The notes under the pieces: generated by a model
The model's database searches: none
What the model saw: only the letters and a program-made list of their open reading frames with translations
What the model was told of the DNA's origin: nothing
Program-made: the position numbers and the translations under genes
From: an uncultured Lachnospiraceae bacterium
GTDB taxonomy: Bacteria > Bacillota > Clostridia > Lachnospirales > Lachnospiraceae
Direction of reading: 5' to 3'
Assembly (NCBI GenBank): GCA_902779575.1
Contig: CACZBW010000012.1
Span: 62,001 to 126,000 of the forward strand
DNA: 64,000 bases
In this document: positions 8,620-16,838 of the stretch, piece after piece
Position numbering within the stretch: position 1 is the stretch's first letter
Layout: each line of letters starts with the position of its first letter

Positions 8620-8727
8620 GCCGTATCCCCTTTACAGAAGAATTTAACAACCTTCTAAAGAGTATCACCTCCGGGGAATAAGTGCATGAAGCAAACCTGT
8701 CAGAACTATTAAGAAAAACGAAAGAAA

Positions 8728-8766
8728 GGACCGGCTGCGGCAGAATTGCCTGCTGCAGCACGGTCC
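8728..8766 (-). terminator. Intrinsic terminator of glgA
   Basis: On the minus strand GGACCG and CGGTCC (outer) and CTGC/GCAG (inner) form a stem nine bases after the glgA stop. A TTTCTTTCG tract follows. Confidence 0.7.
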
Positions 8767-8775
8767 ATTAGCTCC

Positions 8776-10221
8776 TTATCCGATCAGCCAGTCGTACATC
8801 TCCTGATACTTTTCCGCACTGTGATGCCAGGAGAAATCAGCTGCCATGGCTCGGTCCACCATCTTGTTCCACTCTCTCTTGCGGTCATAGAAAATCTTCT
8901 CCGCATAACGGACGGTGGCGAGCATCTCATGCGCGTTATAATTGCTGAAGGAGAATCCCGTTCCGGTCTTCTCATACTCGTTGTAGGGTTCTACCGTATC
9001 CTTCAGACCGCCTGTCTCGCGGACGATCGGCAAAGTCCCATAGCGCAGGCTCATCAGCTGGGACAGGCCGCAGGGCTCGAACTGGGACGGCATCAGGAAA
9101 GCGTCCGAAGCCGCGTAGATCTTATGGGAAAGGGGATCCGAATAATAAATGTTCGCGGAAACTTTTCCCGGATACTTCCAGGCGAAATGGCGGAACATAT
9201 TCTCATACTGGTCGGTTCCGGTTCCGAGAACAACCAGCTGGACCGCATCCTGACAGAGCTCGTCCATCACACAGGCGATCAGATCGAAGCCTTTCTGGTC
9301 GGTAAGTCTCGATACGATACCGATCATCATAGCCTTCTCGTTCACTTCAAGGCCGAGTTCCTGCTGAAGGGCTGTCTTATTCTTTGATTTCTCCACACGG
9401 AAAGTACGGGCACTGTAGGGCGCCGGAATCTTGTCATCCGTCTCGGGATTGAAGGTATCATAGTCGATTCCGTTGATGATTCCCCGAAGATCGCCGGATC
9501 TTGCCTGCATCAGGCCTTCCAGTCCTTCTCCGTAATACTCGGTCTTAATCTCTTCCGCGTAGGTCGGGCTGACTGTGGTAATGGCGTCCGCGTAGACCAG
9601 TCCGCCCTTGAGAAGATCCGCGTCCTTCTTGTACTCCAGCTTGTCCGGCGTGAAGAAATAGGGCGAAAGACCGGTAATGCTCTCAACCTGCTCGATGCTC
9701 CATTTCCCCTGGAAGCGGAGGTTGTGGATCGTCATAACCGTCTTGATTCCCTGGAAGAAAGGATTGTCCTGGAAACGCTCCTTCAGATACACCGGAACCA
9801 GACCGGTCTGCCAGTCATGACAGTGAATCAGATCCGGACGGAAATTCAGAACCGGCAGAGCAGACAGCGCTGCTTTGGAGAAATAACCGTATCGCTCGAT
9901 CTCCCAGAGAGGATCGTCCGTGTATACCGACCCGTTGGTGAAATAATGTTCATTGTCAATGAAATAATAGGTAATGCCATCCACGACGGCCCTGAAGAGA
10001 CCGACGTAACGGCTTTCCCAGTTGTAATCCATATAGAAATTCGTCAGATACTCCATCCTGTCCTTCATCTCCTGCTTCATGCAGGAATACCTGGGCAGGA
10101 TCACGCGCACGTCATAGTACTCCTTATCCAGTTCCTTGGGAAGAGATCCTACGACATCCGCAAGTCCTCCGGTCTTGATAAAAGGTACGCCTTCTGACGC
10201 GACAAACAAGATATTTCTCAT
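8776..10221 (-). CDS. glgA: Glycogen synthase (ADP-glucose type, GT5)
   Basis: The 481-residue product matches bacterial GlgA, which extends alpha-1,4-glucan from ADP-glucose. The N-terminal ADP-glucose-binding loop is KTGGLADVVGSLP. The family stretch FLMPSQFEPCGLSQL and the following RYGTLPIVRETGGL mark the C-terminal GT-B half. The length is normal. The start has AGAGGAGGAAGG upstream. It is a single gene here; the branching enzyme glgB is at the other end of the window, so glycogen genes are not in one cluster. Confidence 0.95.
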   Translation of the reverse strand: MRNILFVASEGVPFIKTGGLADVVGSLPKELDKEYYDVRVILPRYSCMKQEMKDRMEYLTNFYMDYNWESRYVGLFRAVVDGITYYFIDNEHYFTNGSVYTDDPLWEIERYGYFSKAALSALPVLNFRPDLIHCHDWQTGLVPVYLKERFQDNPFFQGIKTVMTIHNLRFQGKWSIEQVESITGLSPYFFTPDKLEYKKDADLLKGGLVYADAITTVSPTYAEEIKTEYYGEGLEGLMQARSGDLRGIINGIDYDTFNPETDDKIPAPYSARTFRVEKSKNKTALQQELGLEVNEKAMMIGIVSRLTDQKGFDLIACVMDELCQDAVQLVVLGTGTDQYENMFRHFAWKYPGKVSANIYYSDPLSHKIYAASDAFLMPSQFEPCGLSQLMSLRYGTLPIVRETGGLKDTVEPYNEYEKTGTGFSFSNYNAHEMLATVRYAEKIFYDRKREWNKMVDRAMAADFSWHHSAEKYQEMYDWLIG

Positions 10222-10365
10222 ACCGCCTTCCTCCTCTTTCCGGACCGCTTATGGTCCTTCCGCCTGCTCTGCGGCAGTTCCGCATCCGTATATGCTCCTG
10301 CCGGAATGATAATTTTCTAGCTGCACCGCCGCATCAAAGCCCCTGACGCGGGTAATACTGATTTT

Positions 10366-10371
10366 ATTATA
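10366..10371 (-). promoter_or_regulatory. Possible -10 box for glgA
   Basis: TATAAT on the minus strand at 10366-10371 lies about 145 bases before the glgA start. No good -35 is seen at the right distance because a T-rich tract is there. The spacer 10222-10458 otherwise holds only the terminator of the gene relic to its right. Confidence 0.35.
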
Positions 10372-10407
10372 GCAGAAGAAAAAAAAACATAAAGCCAAAA
10401 AACAAAG

Positions 10408-10438
10408 AAAACACCGATCATTTCCGACCGATGTTTTC
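10408..10438 (-). terminator. Hairpin terminator after the Fic/HTH relic
   Basis: ACATCGGTC and GATCGGTGT pair with two wobbles around a GGAAAT loop on the minus strand. TTTTCTTTG follows the stem. Confidence 0.55.
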
Positions 10439-10458
10439 ATCTTATAAACTGTCATAGT

Positions 10459-10785
10459 TCATCCATCCCAGAACAGCTCATCCAGTGTTTTATCCAGCGC
10501 CTTACATATTGCGATGCAGAGATTATTTGTCCCGGCATTTACCCCGACATTTGGCCGGACATCGCGGTGGCTATCCTGGTTTGCAATGATCTCAGCGAGG
10601 GTATCCCTTATGATCTGCAGCATAGATGTCACAAATATCGTGGACTCACCCTTGCTGTTGGACGCATTCAATGCCTCATAATAACCTTCCTGCTGCTCAT
10701 GGATCAGCGTTTCCACCGGAAGCCGGGCAAAAAACGATTTCCACTTCTGTAATATCAGCGGCTGCCACAGACTTCCGGTCCGGCC
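10459..10785 (-). pseudogene. Relic of a Fic-family protein joined to an Xre-type HTH tail
   Basis: One open minus-strand frame reads GRTGSLWQPL, then WKSFFARLPVETLIHEQQEG and YYEALNASNSKGEST. This is the region after the Fic motif (GNGRxGRLWQ) and the following helices of Fic/DOC AMP-transferases. The same frame then passes into CKALDKTLDELFWDG, the usual end of a Cro/CI-type regulator. There is no catalytic HPFxxGN, and the only start inside, GTG at 10714-10716, has no ribosome-binding site. The first 31 bases overlap, in another frame, the 3' end of the neighbouring permease. This is best read as debris of a deleted Fic plus regulator locus. Confidence 0.65.
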
Positions 10786-12695
10786 CCGGTCTCCTGCTCT
10801 CCCTCAGTTTGAGCTTCTTTTTCCGTTTCTGCCGAATCTTCGCTCCGGATGTTTTTATTTTCCAGGAGCCTGCGCGTTTCAGGAAAGTCTTTCGTCAGCG
10901 GCAGAAGGCCATTCAACCAGCGGCCGTCTCTTATCACGGTAATGTGGATCGGGTCTCCCCGGTAGGAGCTTTCATCTGTCAGGATCCTGAACCATTCCTG
11001 CGGCGTCTTCTCTGAGAGTTCCTTTCCGTAGACTTCATAGACATCGTGCATCTCCCATCCGTATAAATCCGCGCCATAGGGATATCCTGTATAGATATTC
11101 TGCAGTTCAGTCCAGTCCGGGAGCTTCAGCATTTCACCGCTGATCCGGGAAAGCGCCGCCTCCCAGACAGCCCGGATGTCTTCCCGGGTGAAGAAGATCC
11201 CTCTGTAGATCTCTTTCCCGTTCCGGAAACGGATCCGGCAGTCCATCCGCCAGCATTCAGGCTCACTCAGATATGCAGCTTCCTCCTTTCCGGAATCAGC
11301 CTTCGCTTCTGTCCCGCTGTCATCCGGGATCTTAATTTCTTCCCGGATTCCGTTATAGAGGACAGTCTGTTCATGGCGGCGGGCAGCCATCTGCAGGATC
11401 TTTTCATCCGTGACCGGCACCTGCCGGAGTAAGCTTCCCCAATAGCTCTGGTAGTATCCTTCCCCGCCGTCGAAGACCACGCCTGCCGGATAGCTGTCAT
11501 CCTCGCAGAAAGTGACGGATTCAATCTGTTCCGCATCAATCCGTTCGCCGGAATAGAATTTTGCCGCCAGCGAACCTGCACTGATCCAGAAAGCGTCCAG
11601 CAGAAGAATCGTCAGGATCCCTCCCGCCAGCTGCTTTACGGACAGCAGCCTGCGGGCGCTCAGATATTCATAGACAAACATCGCGGCGAAAGCGGCCAGA
11701 AAAATAGCCAGAAGCACGGCGAGATCTGTCGCCGCCATCCCGCCGTTAACGGATCCGATGGCAGACGCGGCAGGAACCGAGATCAGAAAGCCTATCCCGA
11801 TCCGGATGGCGCACTGAAGTCCCGATCCCAGCGCCGGTTTTCCGGCGGTCTCTGACGGACGCCGCACGAACAGCATGACTCCGGCCAGTCCGTATAAAGC
11901 TGCCAGAAGAAAAGTGTAGAGAACAGAAGGCAGATAATAGAGGACGCCCCCGTTTCCCCTGCTGAACATACCCTGCAAGAGATATTCAAAAACAAAGCCT
12001 GTCACAATATTCAGCCTGCCTGTGAAAAACAGGGACAGATGTTCCATGCTCAGCATGGGGATCCGGTCCGTCAGCATCTCCGCTGCCATCAGGATCAGAA
12101 AGCGGGGAAGAAAGATCAGTCCCAGCGCCGTCACGATATTCGAAAGCAGTGTGCCGGTCACAGTCATGGCCAGAAATACACTCATTTCCACCAGAACAGA
12201 AGCTGCCAGCAGTTGAAGGAAGCAGAGTCCGAAACGCGATCTGTCCAGGAGAATGGCGCTGCTCCTGAGTCCACAGACCGCCACGCTGATCAGCATGCTC
12301 CCCGCAATCAGAAGGGCAAGCCAGAGTGAAACCGCCGTCAGGAACCCTGCCGCGATACTGCGCCGTTTTACCGGCCAGGAATGAAACAGGTCGCTGCCCG
12401 CCCTGCTGTTCAGAAAATCAAATGCATTCAGTGTAAGAAATGGCGCGCAGACCATAAAGGACAGGGCCAGCAGCGGATTGATCTGCAAAGGACCGTAAAG
12501 GATCGGGCCGTTCGGTCCTGCCTCTCTCATGAACGGAACCAGCACCGCGCCGGTCCACATGATGATCCCCATAATCACGGAAAGTGTCATGGTCCGGCGC
12601 AGTCCTTCCCGGATCACTGCGCCGTCAAAGAGTTTTCTTTCCTTTCTGACACGCGCTCCCGCACCATCCCTTCCAAGGGTCATATCTGCGTTCAT
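10755..12695 (-). CDS. ABC-2-type transporter permease with large extracytoplasmic/C-terminal domain
   Basis: The 646-residue product has about 8-9 predicted membrane segments in residues 35-400, starting RTMTLSVIMGIIMW. A soluble domain of about 220 residues follows, with strand-like segments and paired aromatic motifs. It resembles permeases encoded beside YtrA-type regulators. The start has AAGGAGGAG upstream and lies 12 bases after the ATP-binding gene, so they form one operon. The last 30 residues are low in complexity (SAETEKEAQTEGEQETG) and run into a Fic relic in another frame, so the C-terminus may have been altered by a deletion junction. Confidence 0.75.
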   Translation of the reverse strand: MNADMTLGRDGAGARVRKERKLFDGAVIREGLRRTMTLSVIMGIIMWTGAVLVPFMREAGPNGPILYGPLQINPLLALSFMVCAPFLTLNAFDFLNSRAGSDLFHSWPVKRRSIAAGFLTAVSLWLALLIAGSMLISVAVCGLRSSAILLDRSRFGLCFLQLLAASVLVEMSVFLAMTVTGTLLSNIVTALGLIFLPRFLILMAAEMLTDRIPMLSMEHLSLFFTGRLNIVTGFVFEYLLQGMFSRGNGGVLYYLPSVLYTFLLAALYGLAGVMLFVRRPSETAGKPALGSGLQCAIRIGIGFLISVPAASAIGSVNGGMAATDLAVLLAIFLAAFAAMFVYEYLSARRLLSVKQLAGGILTILLLDAFWISAGSLAAKFYSGERIDAEQIESVTFCEDDSYPAGVVFDGGEGYYQSYWGSLLRQVPVTDEKILQMAARRHEQTVLYNGIREEIKIPDDSGTEAKADSGKEEAAYLSEPECWRMDCRIRFRNGKEIYRGIFFTREDIRAVWEAALSRISGEMLKLPDWTELQNIYTGYPYGADLYGWEMHDVYEVYGKELSEKTPQEWFRILTDESSYRGDPIHITVIRDGRWLNGLLPLTKDFPETRRLLENKNIRSEDSAETEKEAQTEGEQETGAGPEVCGSR

Positions 12696-12707
12696 CTTAT
12701 CTCCTCC

Positions 12708-13631
12708 TTATATAACTCCCTGATCCACAAACTGCAGTCCCTCTGCCGTAAAGCTGTATCCCAGAGATTCCATCTCATAGCTGAACACTTCCTCCAGGCT
12801 CAGAGGAAGAACATCCAGCAGAAGCGGATTCATCGCCCTGATCAGCGAGACCGCACAGCTGCTGTCTCCTCTTCCGATCAGGGTTGCAACCGAACCGCTT
12901 TTTCTGAAACTCATCAGATTAAGGCCGGAGAACTTTTTCTCATCAAAATCCTGAGAAAAGGCAACCTGAATCTTATACAGGGTCGTTTTCAGCGTTCCGA
13001 TGTCACTTTCCAGAACCAGTCCGCCCTTATGCATCAGCGCCAGCATGTCGCAGGTATCTTCCAGTTCCCGCAGGGAGTGGGAAGTAATCACCGCCGTCAT
13101 CTGCCGGTCCAGGATCTCTTCCGCAAAAAGTCCCCGCACCAGACGGCGCATTACCGGATCCAGCCCGTCAAACGCTTCATCCAGCAGCAGGTATTTCGGT
13201 CTGCGGCTCAGGGCCAGCGCGATCGCCGCCTGTCTCTTCATCCCTTTCGAAAAGCTTCCAAGCTGCGCCTTCGGATCAAGCTGAAACAGCCCCATCAGGT
13301 AGTTCAGCCTTGCCATGTCAAATGCCGGGTCCATGGAAGCAGTCAGCTGCGCCATCCTTTCCGCGGTCGCGCCGGCAGGAAAATAGACTTCATCCGCAAC
13401 AAATGCGATCTGTCCCTTGGCTTCAGCGTTCTCCCAGACCTCCCCTTCATCGACCAGAACGTTTCCTTCATCCGGCCTGTAGACCCCCGAAAGAACCCGC
13501 AGCAGCGTGGATTTTCCGGCACCGTTCGAACCCACAAGGCCATATATGCTCCCATCCGGGATACAGCAGGAAATGCCGCCCAGCGCTTCTTTTACTCCAA
13601 ATCGTTTCCGAATCTTTTCCGCCTTAATCAT
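12708..13631 (-). CDS. ABC transporter ATP-binding protein (YtrB-like)
   Basis: The 307-residue product is a complete ATPase subunit: Walker A GSNGAGKST at residues 34-42, a divergent signature FSKGMKRQ at 127-134, and Walker B YLLLDEAFDGLD with D151/E152. It has a C-terminal extension of about 100 residues, as in ABC-2 exporters. It lies between the GntR-type regulator (33 bases upstream) and the permease (12 bases downstream). By analogy with ytrABCDEF, the system may respond to cell-wall-active compounds, but the substrate is unknown. Confidence 0.88.
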   Translation of the reverse strand: MIKAEKIRKRFGVKEALGGISCCIPDGSIYGLVGSNGAGKSTLLRVLSGVYRPDEGNVLVDEGEVWENAEAKGQIAFVADEVYFPAGATAERMAQLTASMDPAFDMARLNYLMGLFQLDPKAQLGSFSKGMKRQAAIALALSRRPKYLLLDEAFDGLDPVMRRLVRGLFAEEILDRQMTAVITSHSLRELEDTCDMLALMHKGGLVLESDIGTLKTTLYKIQVAFSQDFDEKKFSGLNLMSFRKSGSVATLIGRGDSSCAVSLIRAMNPLLLDVLPLSLEEVFSYEMESLGYSFTAEGLQFVDQGVI

Positions 13632-13664
13632 CTCATATCCCGTTTCTGCCGGTCCGGCCTTTCA

Positions 13665-14048
13665 TCAGCTTTCAGGCAGATATTCCTTTCCATAAACATA
13701 ATCAAGACATTCCTCGATCTCAGCCCGGGTGATGCCCGCCATGGAGAACTCCTTCAGCTTCTCCCGGAGAAGATCCAGCTGTTCTCTTCTCTGACTGCCG
13801 ATTATTTCTTTTGCCTTTTCCGTGACAAAGCGGCCCTTTCCGGGCACCGACTGCAGAATGCCCGATGCCTCCAGCTGACTGTACGCTTTCTGAATGGTGT
13901 TCGGATTTACTCCGAGTTCCACCGAAAGCGCGCGTACGGAAGGAACCTGTTCCAACGGCCGGAAAACGCCGGTCAGCACGAGGCGCTCCGTCTGCCGGAT
14001 CAGCTGCTCGTATACCGGTGTTCTGTTTAACGGATCAATCTGAAACAT
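13665..14048 (-). CDS. GntR-family regulator, YtrA subfamily
   Basis: The 127-residue product is the short YtrA type: a winged helix-turn-helix (residues 10-75, with VPSVRALSVELGVNPNTIQ and GKGRFVTEK) and only a small dimerisation tail. It has no large effector domain. It is the first gene of the ABC operon and has AAAGGAG upstream. Its promoter carries an inverted repeat of the YtrA operator type, so it very likely represses its own operon until a signal arrives. Confidence 0.88.
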   Translation of the reverse strand: MFQIDPLNRTPVYEQLIRQTERLVLTGVFRPLEQVPSVRALSVELGVNPNTIQKAYSQLEASGILQSVPGKGRFVTEKAKEIIGSQRREQLDLLREKLKEFSMAGITRAEIEECLDYVYGKEYLPES

Positions 14049-14067
14049 ACTGATCTCCTTTGTATTA

Positions 14068-14092
14068 TGTGTACTACCATTACTAGTACACT
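14068..14092 (-). promoter_or_regulatory. YtrA-type operator
   Basis: On the minus strand AGTGTA, a 13-base spacer and TACACA form an inverted repeat; the wider palindrome is GTGTACTA/TAGTACAC. YtrA of Bacillus binds AGTGTA-N13-TACACT. The site lies just downstream of the -10 box, where a repressor would block the start of transcription. Confidence 0.75.
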
Positions 14093-14095
14093 TAG

Positions 14096-14124
14096 AAAAT
14101 AACCTTCTTTCCCCATTCTGTCAA
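14096..14124 (-). promoter_or_regulatory. Promoter of the ytrA-like/ABC operon
   Basis: TTGACA (14119-14124), a 17-base spacer and TATTTT (14096-14101) on the minus strand precede the operator and the regulator start. Confidence 0.7.
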
Positions 14125-14140
14125 GCACTTTTTTCATCCG

Positions 14141-14224
14141 GAGATCAATCTTTAATACGGAGTTCCATGATATCCCTGAGATTCATGTTTTTCCAGAGAT
14201 CCATACTTTCGCCGGGAGATCCAT
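14141..14224. repeat. Five degenerate GAGATCCAT repeats
   Basis: GAG(A/T)T(C/T)(A/C)AT occurs at 14141, 14160, 14178, 14196 and 14216, that is every 18-20 bases. It fills the spacer between comEC and the regulator promoter. No function is evident. Confidence 0.4.
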
Positions 14225-14238
14225 GAAGGAATCAGGCT

Positions 14239-16782
14239 CTATAAACTGACCGTTACCGCGCCGTCCAGATCTGTACGTTTCCAGGGAATTCCATGCGCGC
14301 ACAGCCGGTCCAGAACTTCCTCTGCAGGATGGCCATAGCGGTTGTTTTTCCCGCAGGATATCAGGACAAGATCCGGATCGACCAGCTTCAGAAGGTCTTC
14401 AGAGCTTGCAAATCTGCTTCCGTGATGGCCGGCGAGAAGGATCGTATAGTCCCCTTCCTCATGGGGAAAGAGGTGGTCGCTGCGGTATTCTCTGATAAAG
14501 GACACTTCCCCTTCTTTCTCCAGATCTCCTGTAAACAGAATACCGAGATGTCCATAGGTCAGCCTCAGAACGATGCAGTCCTGATTGGCGTCCCCAGTCA
14601 GCTTTTCCCCGGAAGGCCATAATACGTCCATACGAAGTCCATTTCCTGATAAACGGGCGCCCCGGGACAGAAAACTGACCGGAATCTGTCTGCTCCCGGC
14701 CAGTTCCAGCAGCAGGGAGAATTTCTGCATACATTCAGAAGCTGCCTCCGCCCTGAGGTCCGGAATGAAGATCTGGCCGATCCTGACAGATCCAGCGTAA
14801 GAATCCTGAGGCAGGTCTCCCTCTGTTTTCTTTTTCAAACTGCCCGGACTGTCTTCCCTGCGGTTATAATGGTCTTTTGCCTTCCCATCCGAATCCTCAG
14901 GAGATTTTTCTTTCTCCCGCAGATCATTTCTGTCAGGCCGGTTTTTCTGCCCGTCCTGCTTTTCCTGTGAAAGCAGCTGCTCAATCCCGTTGATATGGTC
15001 TTCATCCGCATGGGACAGAAAGACCATATCCACCTTTGAAATACCGTAATACTTCAGCGTACTTTCGATCCGGTAATCCCATACATTAGAGACGGAACTG
15101 GATCCTGCATCGAAAAGGCACACAAAACTATCCTTCTCGATCAGGTTGCAGGATCCCTGCCCAACGTCAAGGCAGGTATAGCGGAAAGAAGGCCGGATCC
15201 GGAATCTGAGAAGCAGAAATAAAAAAAGACAAACAGCTGCGGCTGCCGAGCGTATTTTCCGAAGGAGCCTCAGCCGGATCTTCCTCTGCTTCCAGGCGCG
15301 TGTATTCTTCAGGCTCCATAAACCGATAAAGCCCGCAGCCAGAACGGCATAATACAGCAGAATCCGGCAGACGGAAGGCCTGCCGGTAATCAGAACAGAA
15401 CCCGGAAGCTTCTGCTGGATCCGGCAGAGAAGGCCAAAGAATTTCAGAAGAAAATGACAGGGTCCTGACAGGATCGCCCCAATCGCGGAAAGCAGAGCGG
15501 ATATTATAACGCCTCCGCCTCTCAGTAAAGAGCTTCCCGGCCGCAGAAAGAGAGCCTGACAGGCATAAAGCAGCAGGCCTACCATGCTTCCCAGGACTGC
15601 GAATACCATAAAAAGGCCCATGAACGGGAGTACGAAAAGCTGAAATAATATCGAGTATGGCGTGATCTGGTAGAAAAACCAGCAGATGACAGGCATGGTC
15701 CCTGTCTGAATGGCAAGAGATGACAGAAAAAGTTTTCCGCTCTCTGTATGAAGCGGGAGAAGCATCCGGAAAAGCGGAGCGAGAAGTTCAAGAGAAAGGA
15801 TACAGGAAAATGAGAGGAGAAAGGAAGAATCCTGCAGCGCACCCGGCTGCCTGATCAGAATTACGGCCGCGGCCGCGGAAAGAGATGTCAGCCGGTCTTC
15901 CGTTCGTCCGGCGATCTGGCTCCCAAGCCAGAGAAAAAACATGATGGAAGCTCTCTGGGCGGATATGGAATTGCCTGTCAGGATACAATAACTTAGAACA
16001 AGAAAGCCAGATCCGGCTGAAGAAAACAGAAAAGATCTTCGCCGTTTCCTTAAAAAACGGTAAAATCCCCGGCCGAAAAAACCGATATGAAGGCCTGAAA
16101 CTGCAAGAATATGGATGAGACCGCCCTCTCTGAAAAGCCGCTTCTTTACAGGGGAAAGGCCGCTCCTGTCTCCCAGAAGCACGGCGTCGATCAGCGCGGC
16201 GTCTTCTTTGCCGAAAACCGTTTCGGAAGAACGCCTGAGCATAAGGCGGATCCCCGAGAGCGTGTCCAGATAAGCGTACCAGAGGCGCATGAGCGGCGAA
16301 AGCTTCTGCATCCCGGGCTTTTTAACCGAACAAAGCTCTGCCTCCCGAAGCAGGAAATATACGCCGCGCGCGCTGTAATAGGCCCTGCTGTCAAACTGGC
16401 CCGGGTTTGTCGCCTTCTCCGGGAGCATGCATTTCCCCCGGCAGATTACCCGTTCGCCGATCACCGGATTCCTCCAGGAAGCGTCGGGAAATACGATCAT
16501 GCCGTCTGACGGCTTCAAAGGGACCGGAAGAATCTCTTCCGCCAGAGCGGATGATTCCCGGATGCCGCTTTTCAGACACAGATGATCCAGGCGGACCCGG
16601 ATACCGTCTCCGGCAGGCTCCCAGGCAGCGACCCTTCCCTCCGCAGTCAGGAAATGACCGTCGGCAGCTTCGAAGGACCGGTCTGCCGCACCGAGACCCG
16701 CAAGACGCAAAGCTGAAAGAAAAACCGTAAAGATCAGGGTCCCCAGGCAGACCGGCCGCCTGATATGAAATTGAAATCGAAT
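14239..16782 (-). CDS. comEC: ComEC/Rec2 DNA-uptake channel
   Basis: ComEC carries single-stranded DNA across the membrane in competence. The competence domain has the hallmark REGGLIHILAVSGLHIGF and many membrane helices. The C-terminal metallo-beta-lactamase-like domain has YTCLDVGQG and SHADEDH (near residue 591), with a charged insert of about 60 residues after it. No ATG, GTG or TTG start gives a complete N-terminus. An in-frame stop lies ten codons above an ATT at 16780-16782, which has AAAGGAGG five bases upstream. Starting there restores the expected first helix (RRPVCLGTLIFTVFLSA), giving 847 residues. The nearest conventional start, TTG at 16708-16710, has no ribosome-binding site and cuts off that helix. 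Confidence 0.85.
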   Translation of the reverse strand: MRFQFHIRRPVCLGTLIFTVFLSALRLAGLGAADRSFEAADGHFLTAEGRVAAWEPAGDGIRVRLDHLCLKSGIRESSALAEEILPVPLKPSDGMIVFPDASWRNPVIGERVICRGKCMLPEKATNPGQFDSRAYYSARGVYFLLREAELCSVKKPGMQKLSPLMRLWYAYLDTLSGIRLMLRRSSETVFGKEDAALIDAVLLGDRSGLSPVKKRLFREGGLIHILAVSGLHIGFFGRGFYRFLRKRRRSFLFSSAGSGFLVLSYCILTGNSISAQRASIMFFLWLGSQIAGRTEDRLTSLSAAAAVILIRQPGALQDSSFLLSFSCILSLELLAPLFRMLLPLHTESGKLFLSSLAIQTGTMPVICWFFYQITPYSILFQLFVLPFMGLFMVFAVLGSMVGLLLYACQALFLRPGSSLLRGGGVIISALLSAIGAILSGPCHFLLKFFGLLCRIQQKLPGSVLITGRPSVCRILLYYAVLAAGFIGLWSLKNTRAWKQRKIRLRLLRKIRSAAAAVCLFLFLLLRFRIRPSFRYTCLDVGQGSCNLIEKDSFVCLFDAGSSSVSNVWDYRIESTLKYYGISKVDMVFLSHADEDHINGIEQLLSQEKQDGQKNRPDRNDLREKEKSPEDSDGKAKDHYNRREDSPGSLKKKTEGDLPQDSYAGSVRIGQIFIPDLRAEAASECMQKFSLLLELAGSRQIPVSFLSRGARLSGNGLRMDVLWPSGEKLTGDANQDCIVLRLTYGHLGILFTGDLEKEGEVSFIREYRSDHLFPHEEGDYTILLAGHHGSRFASSEDLLKLVDPDLVLISCGKNNRYGHPAEEVLDRLCAHGIPWKRTDLDGAVTVSL

Positions 16783-16838
16783 GAATTCCTCCTTTCCGAA
16801 TGCAGATTATCTGCATTTCACTGAAATTTTCACAAAAA

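Noticed and set aside
12381-14030. 549-residue plus-strand reading frame
   Set aside because: It is antisense to the permease, ATPase and regulator genes, has no family features and no ribosome-binding site.
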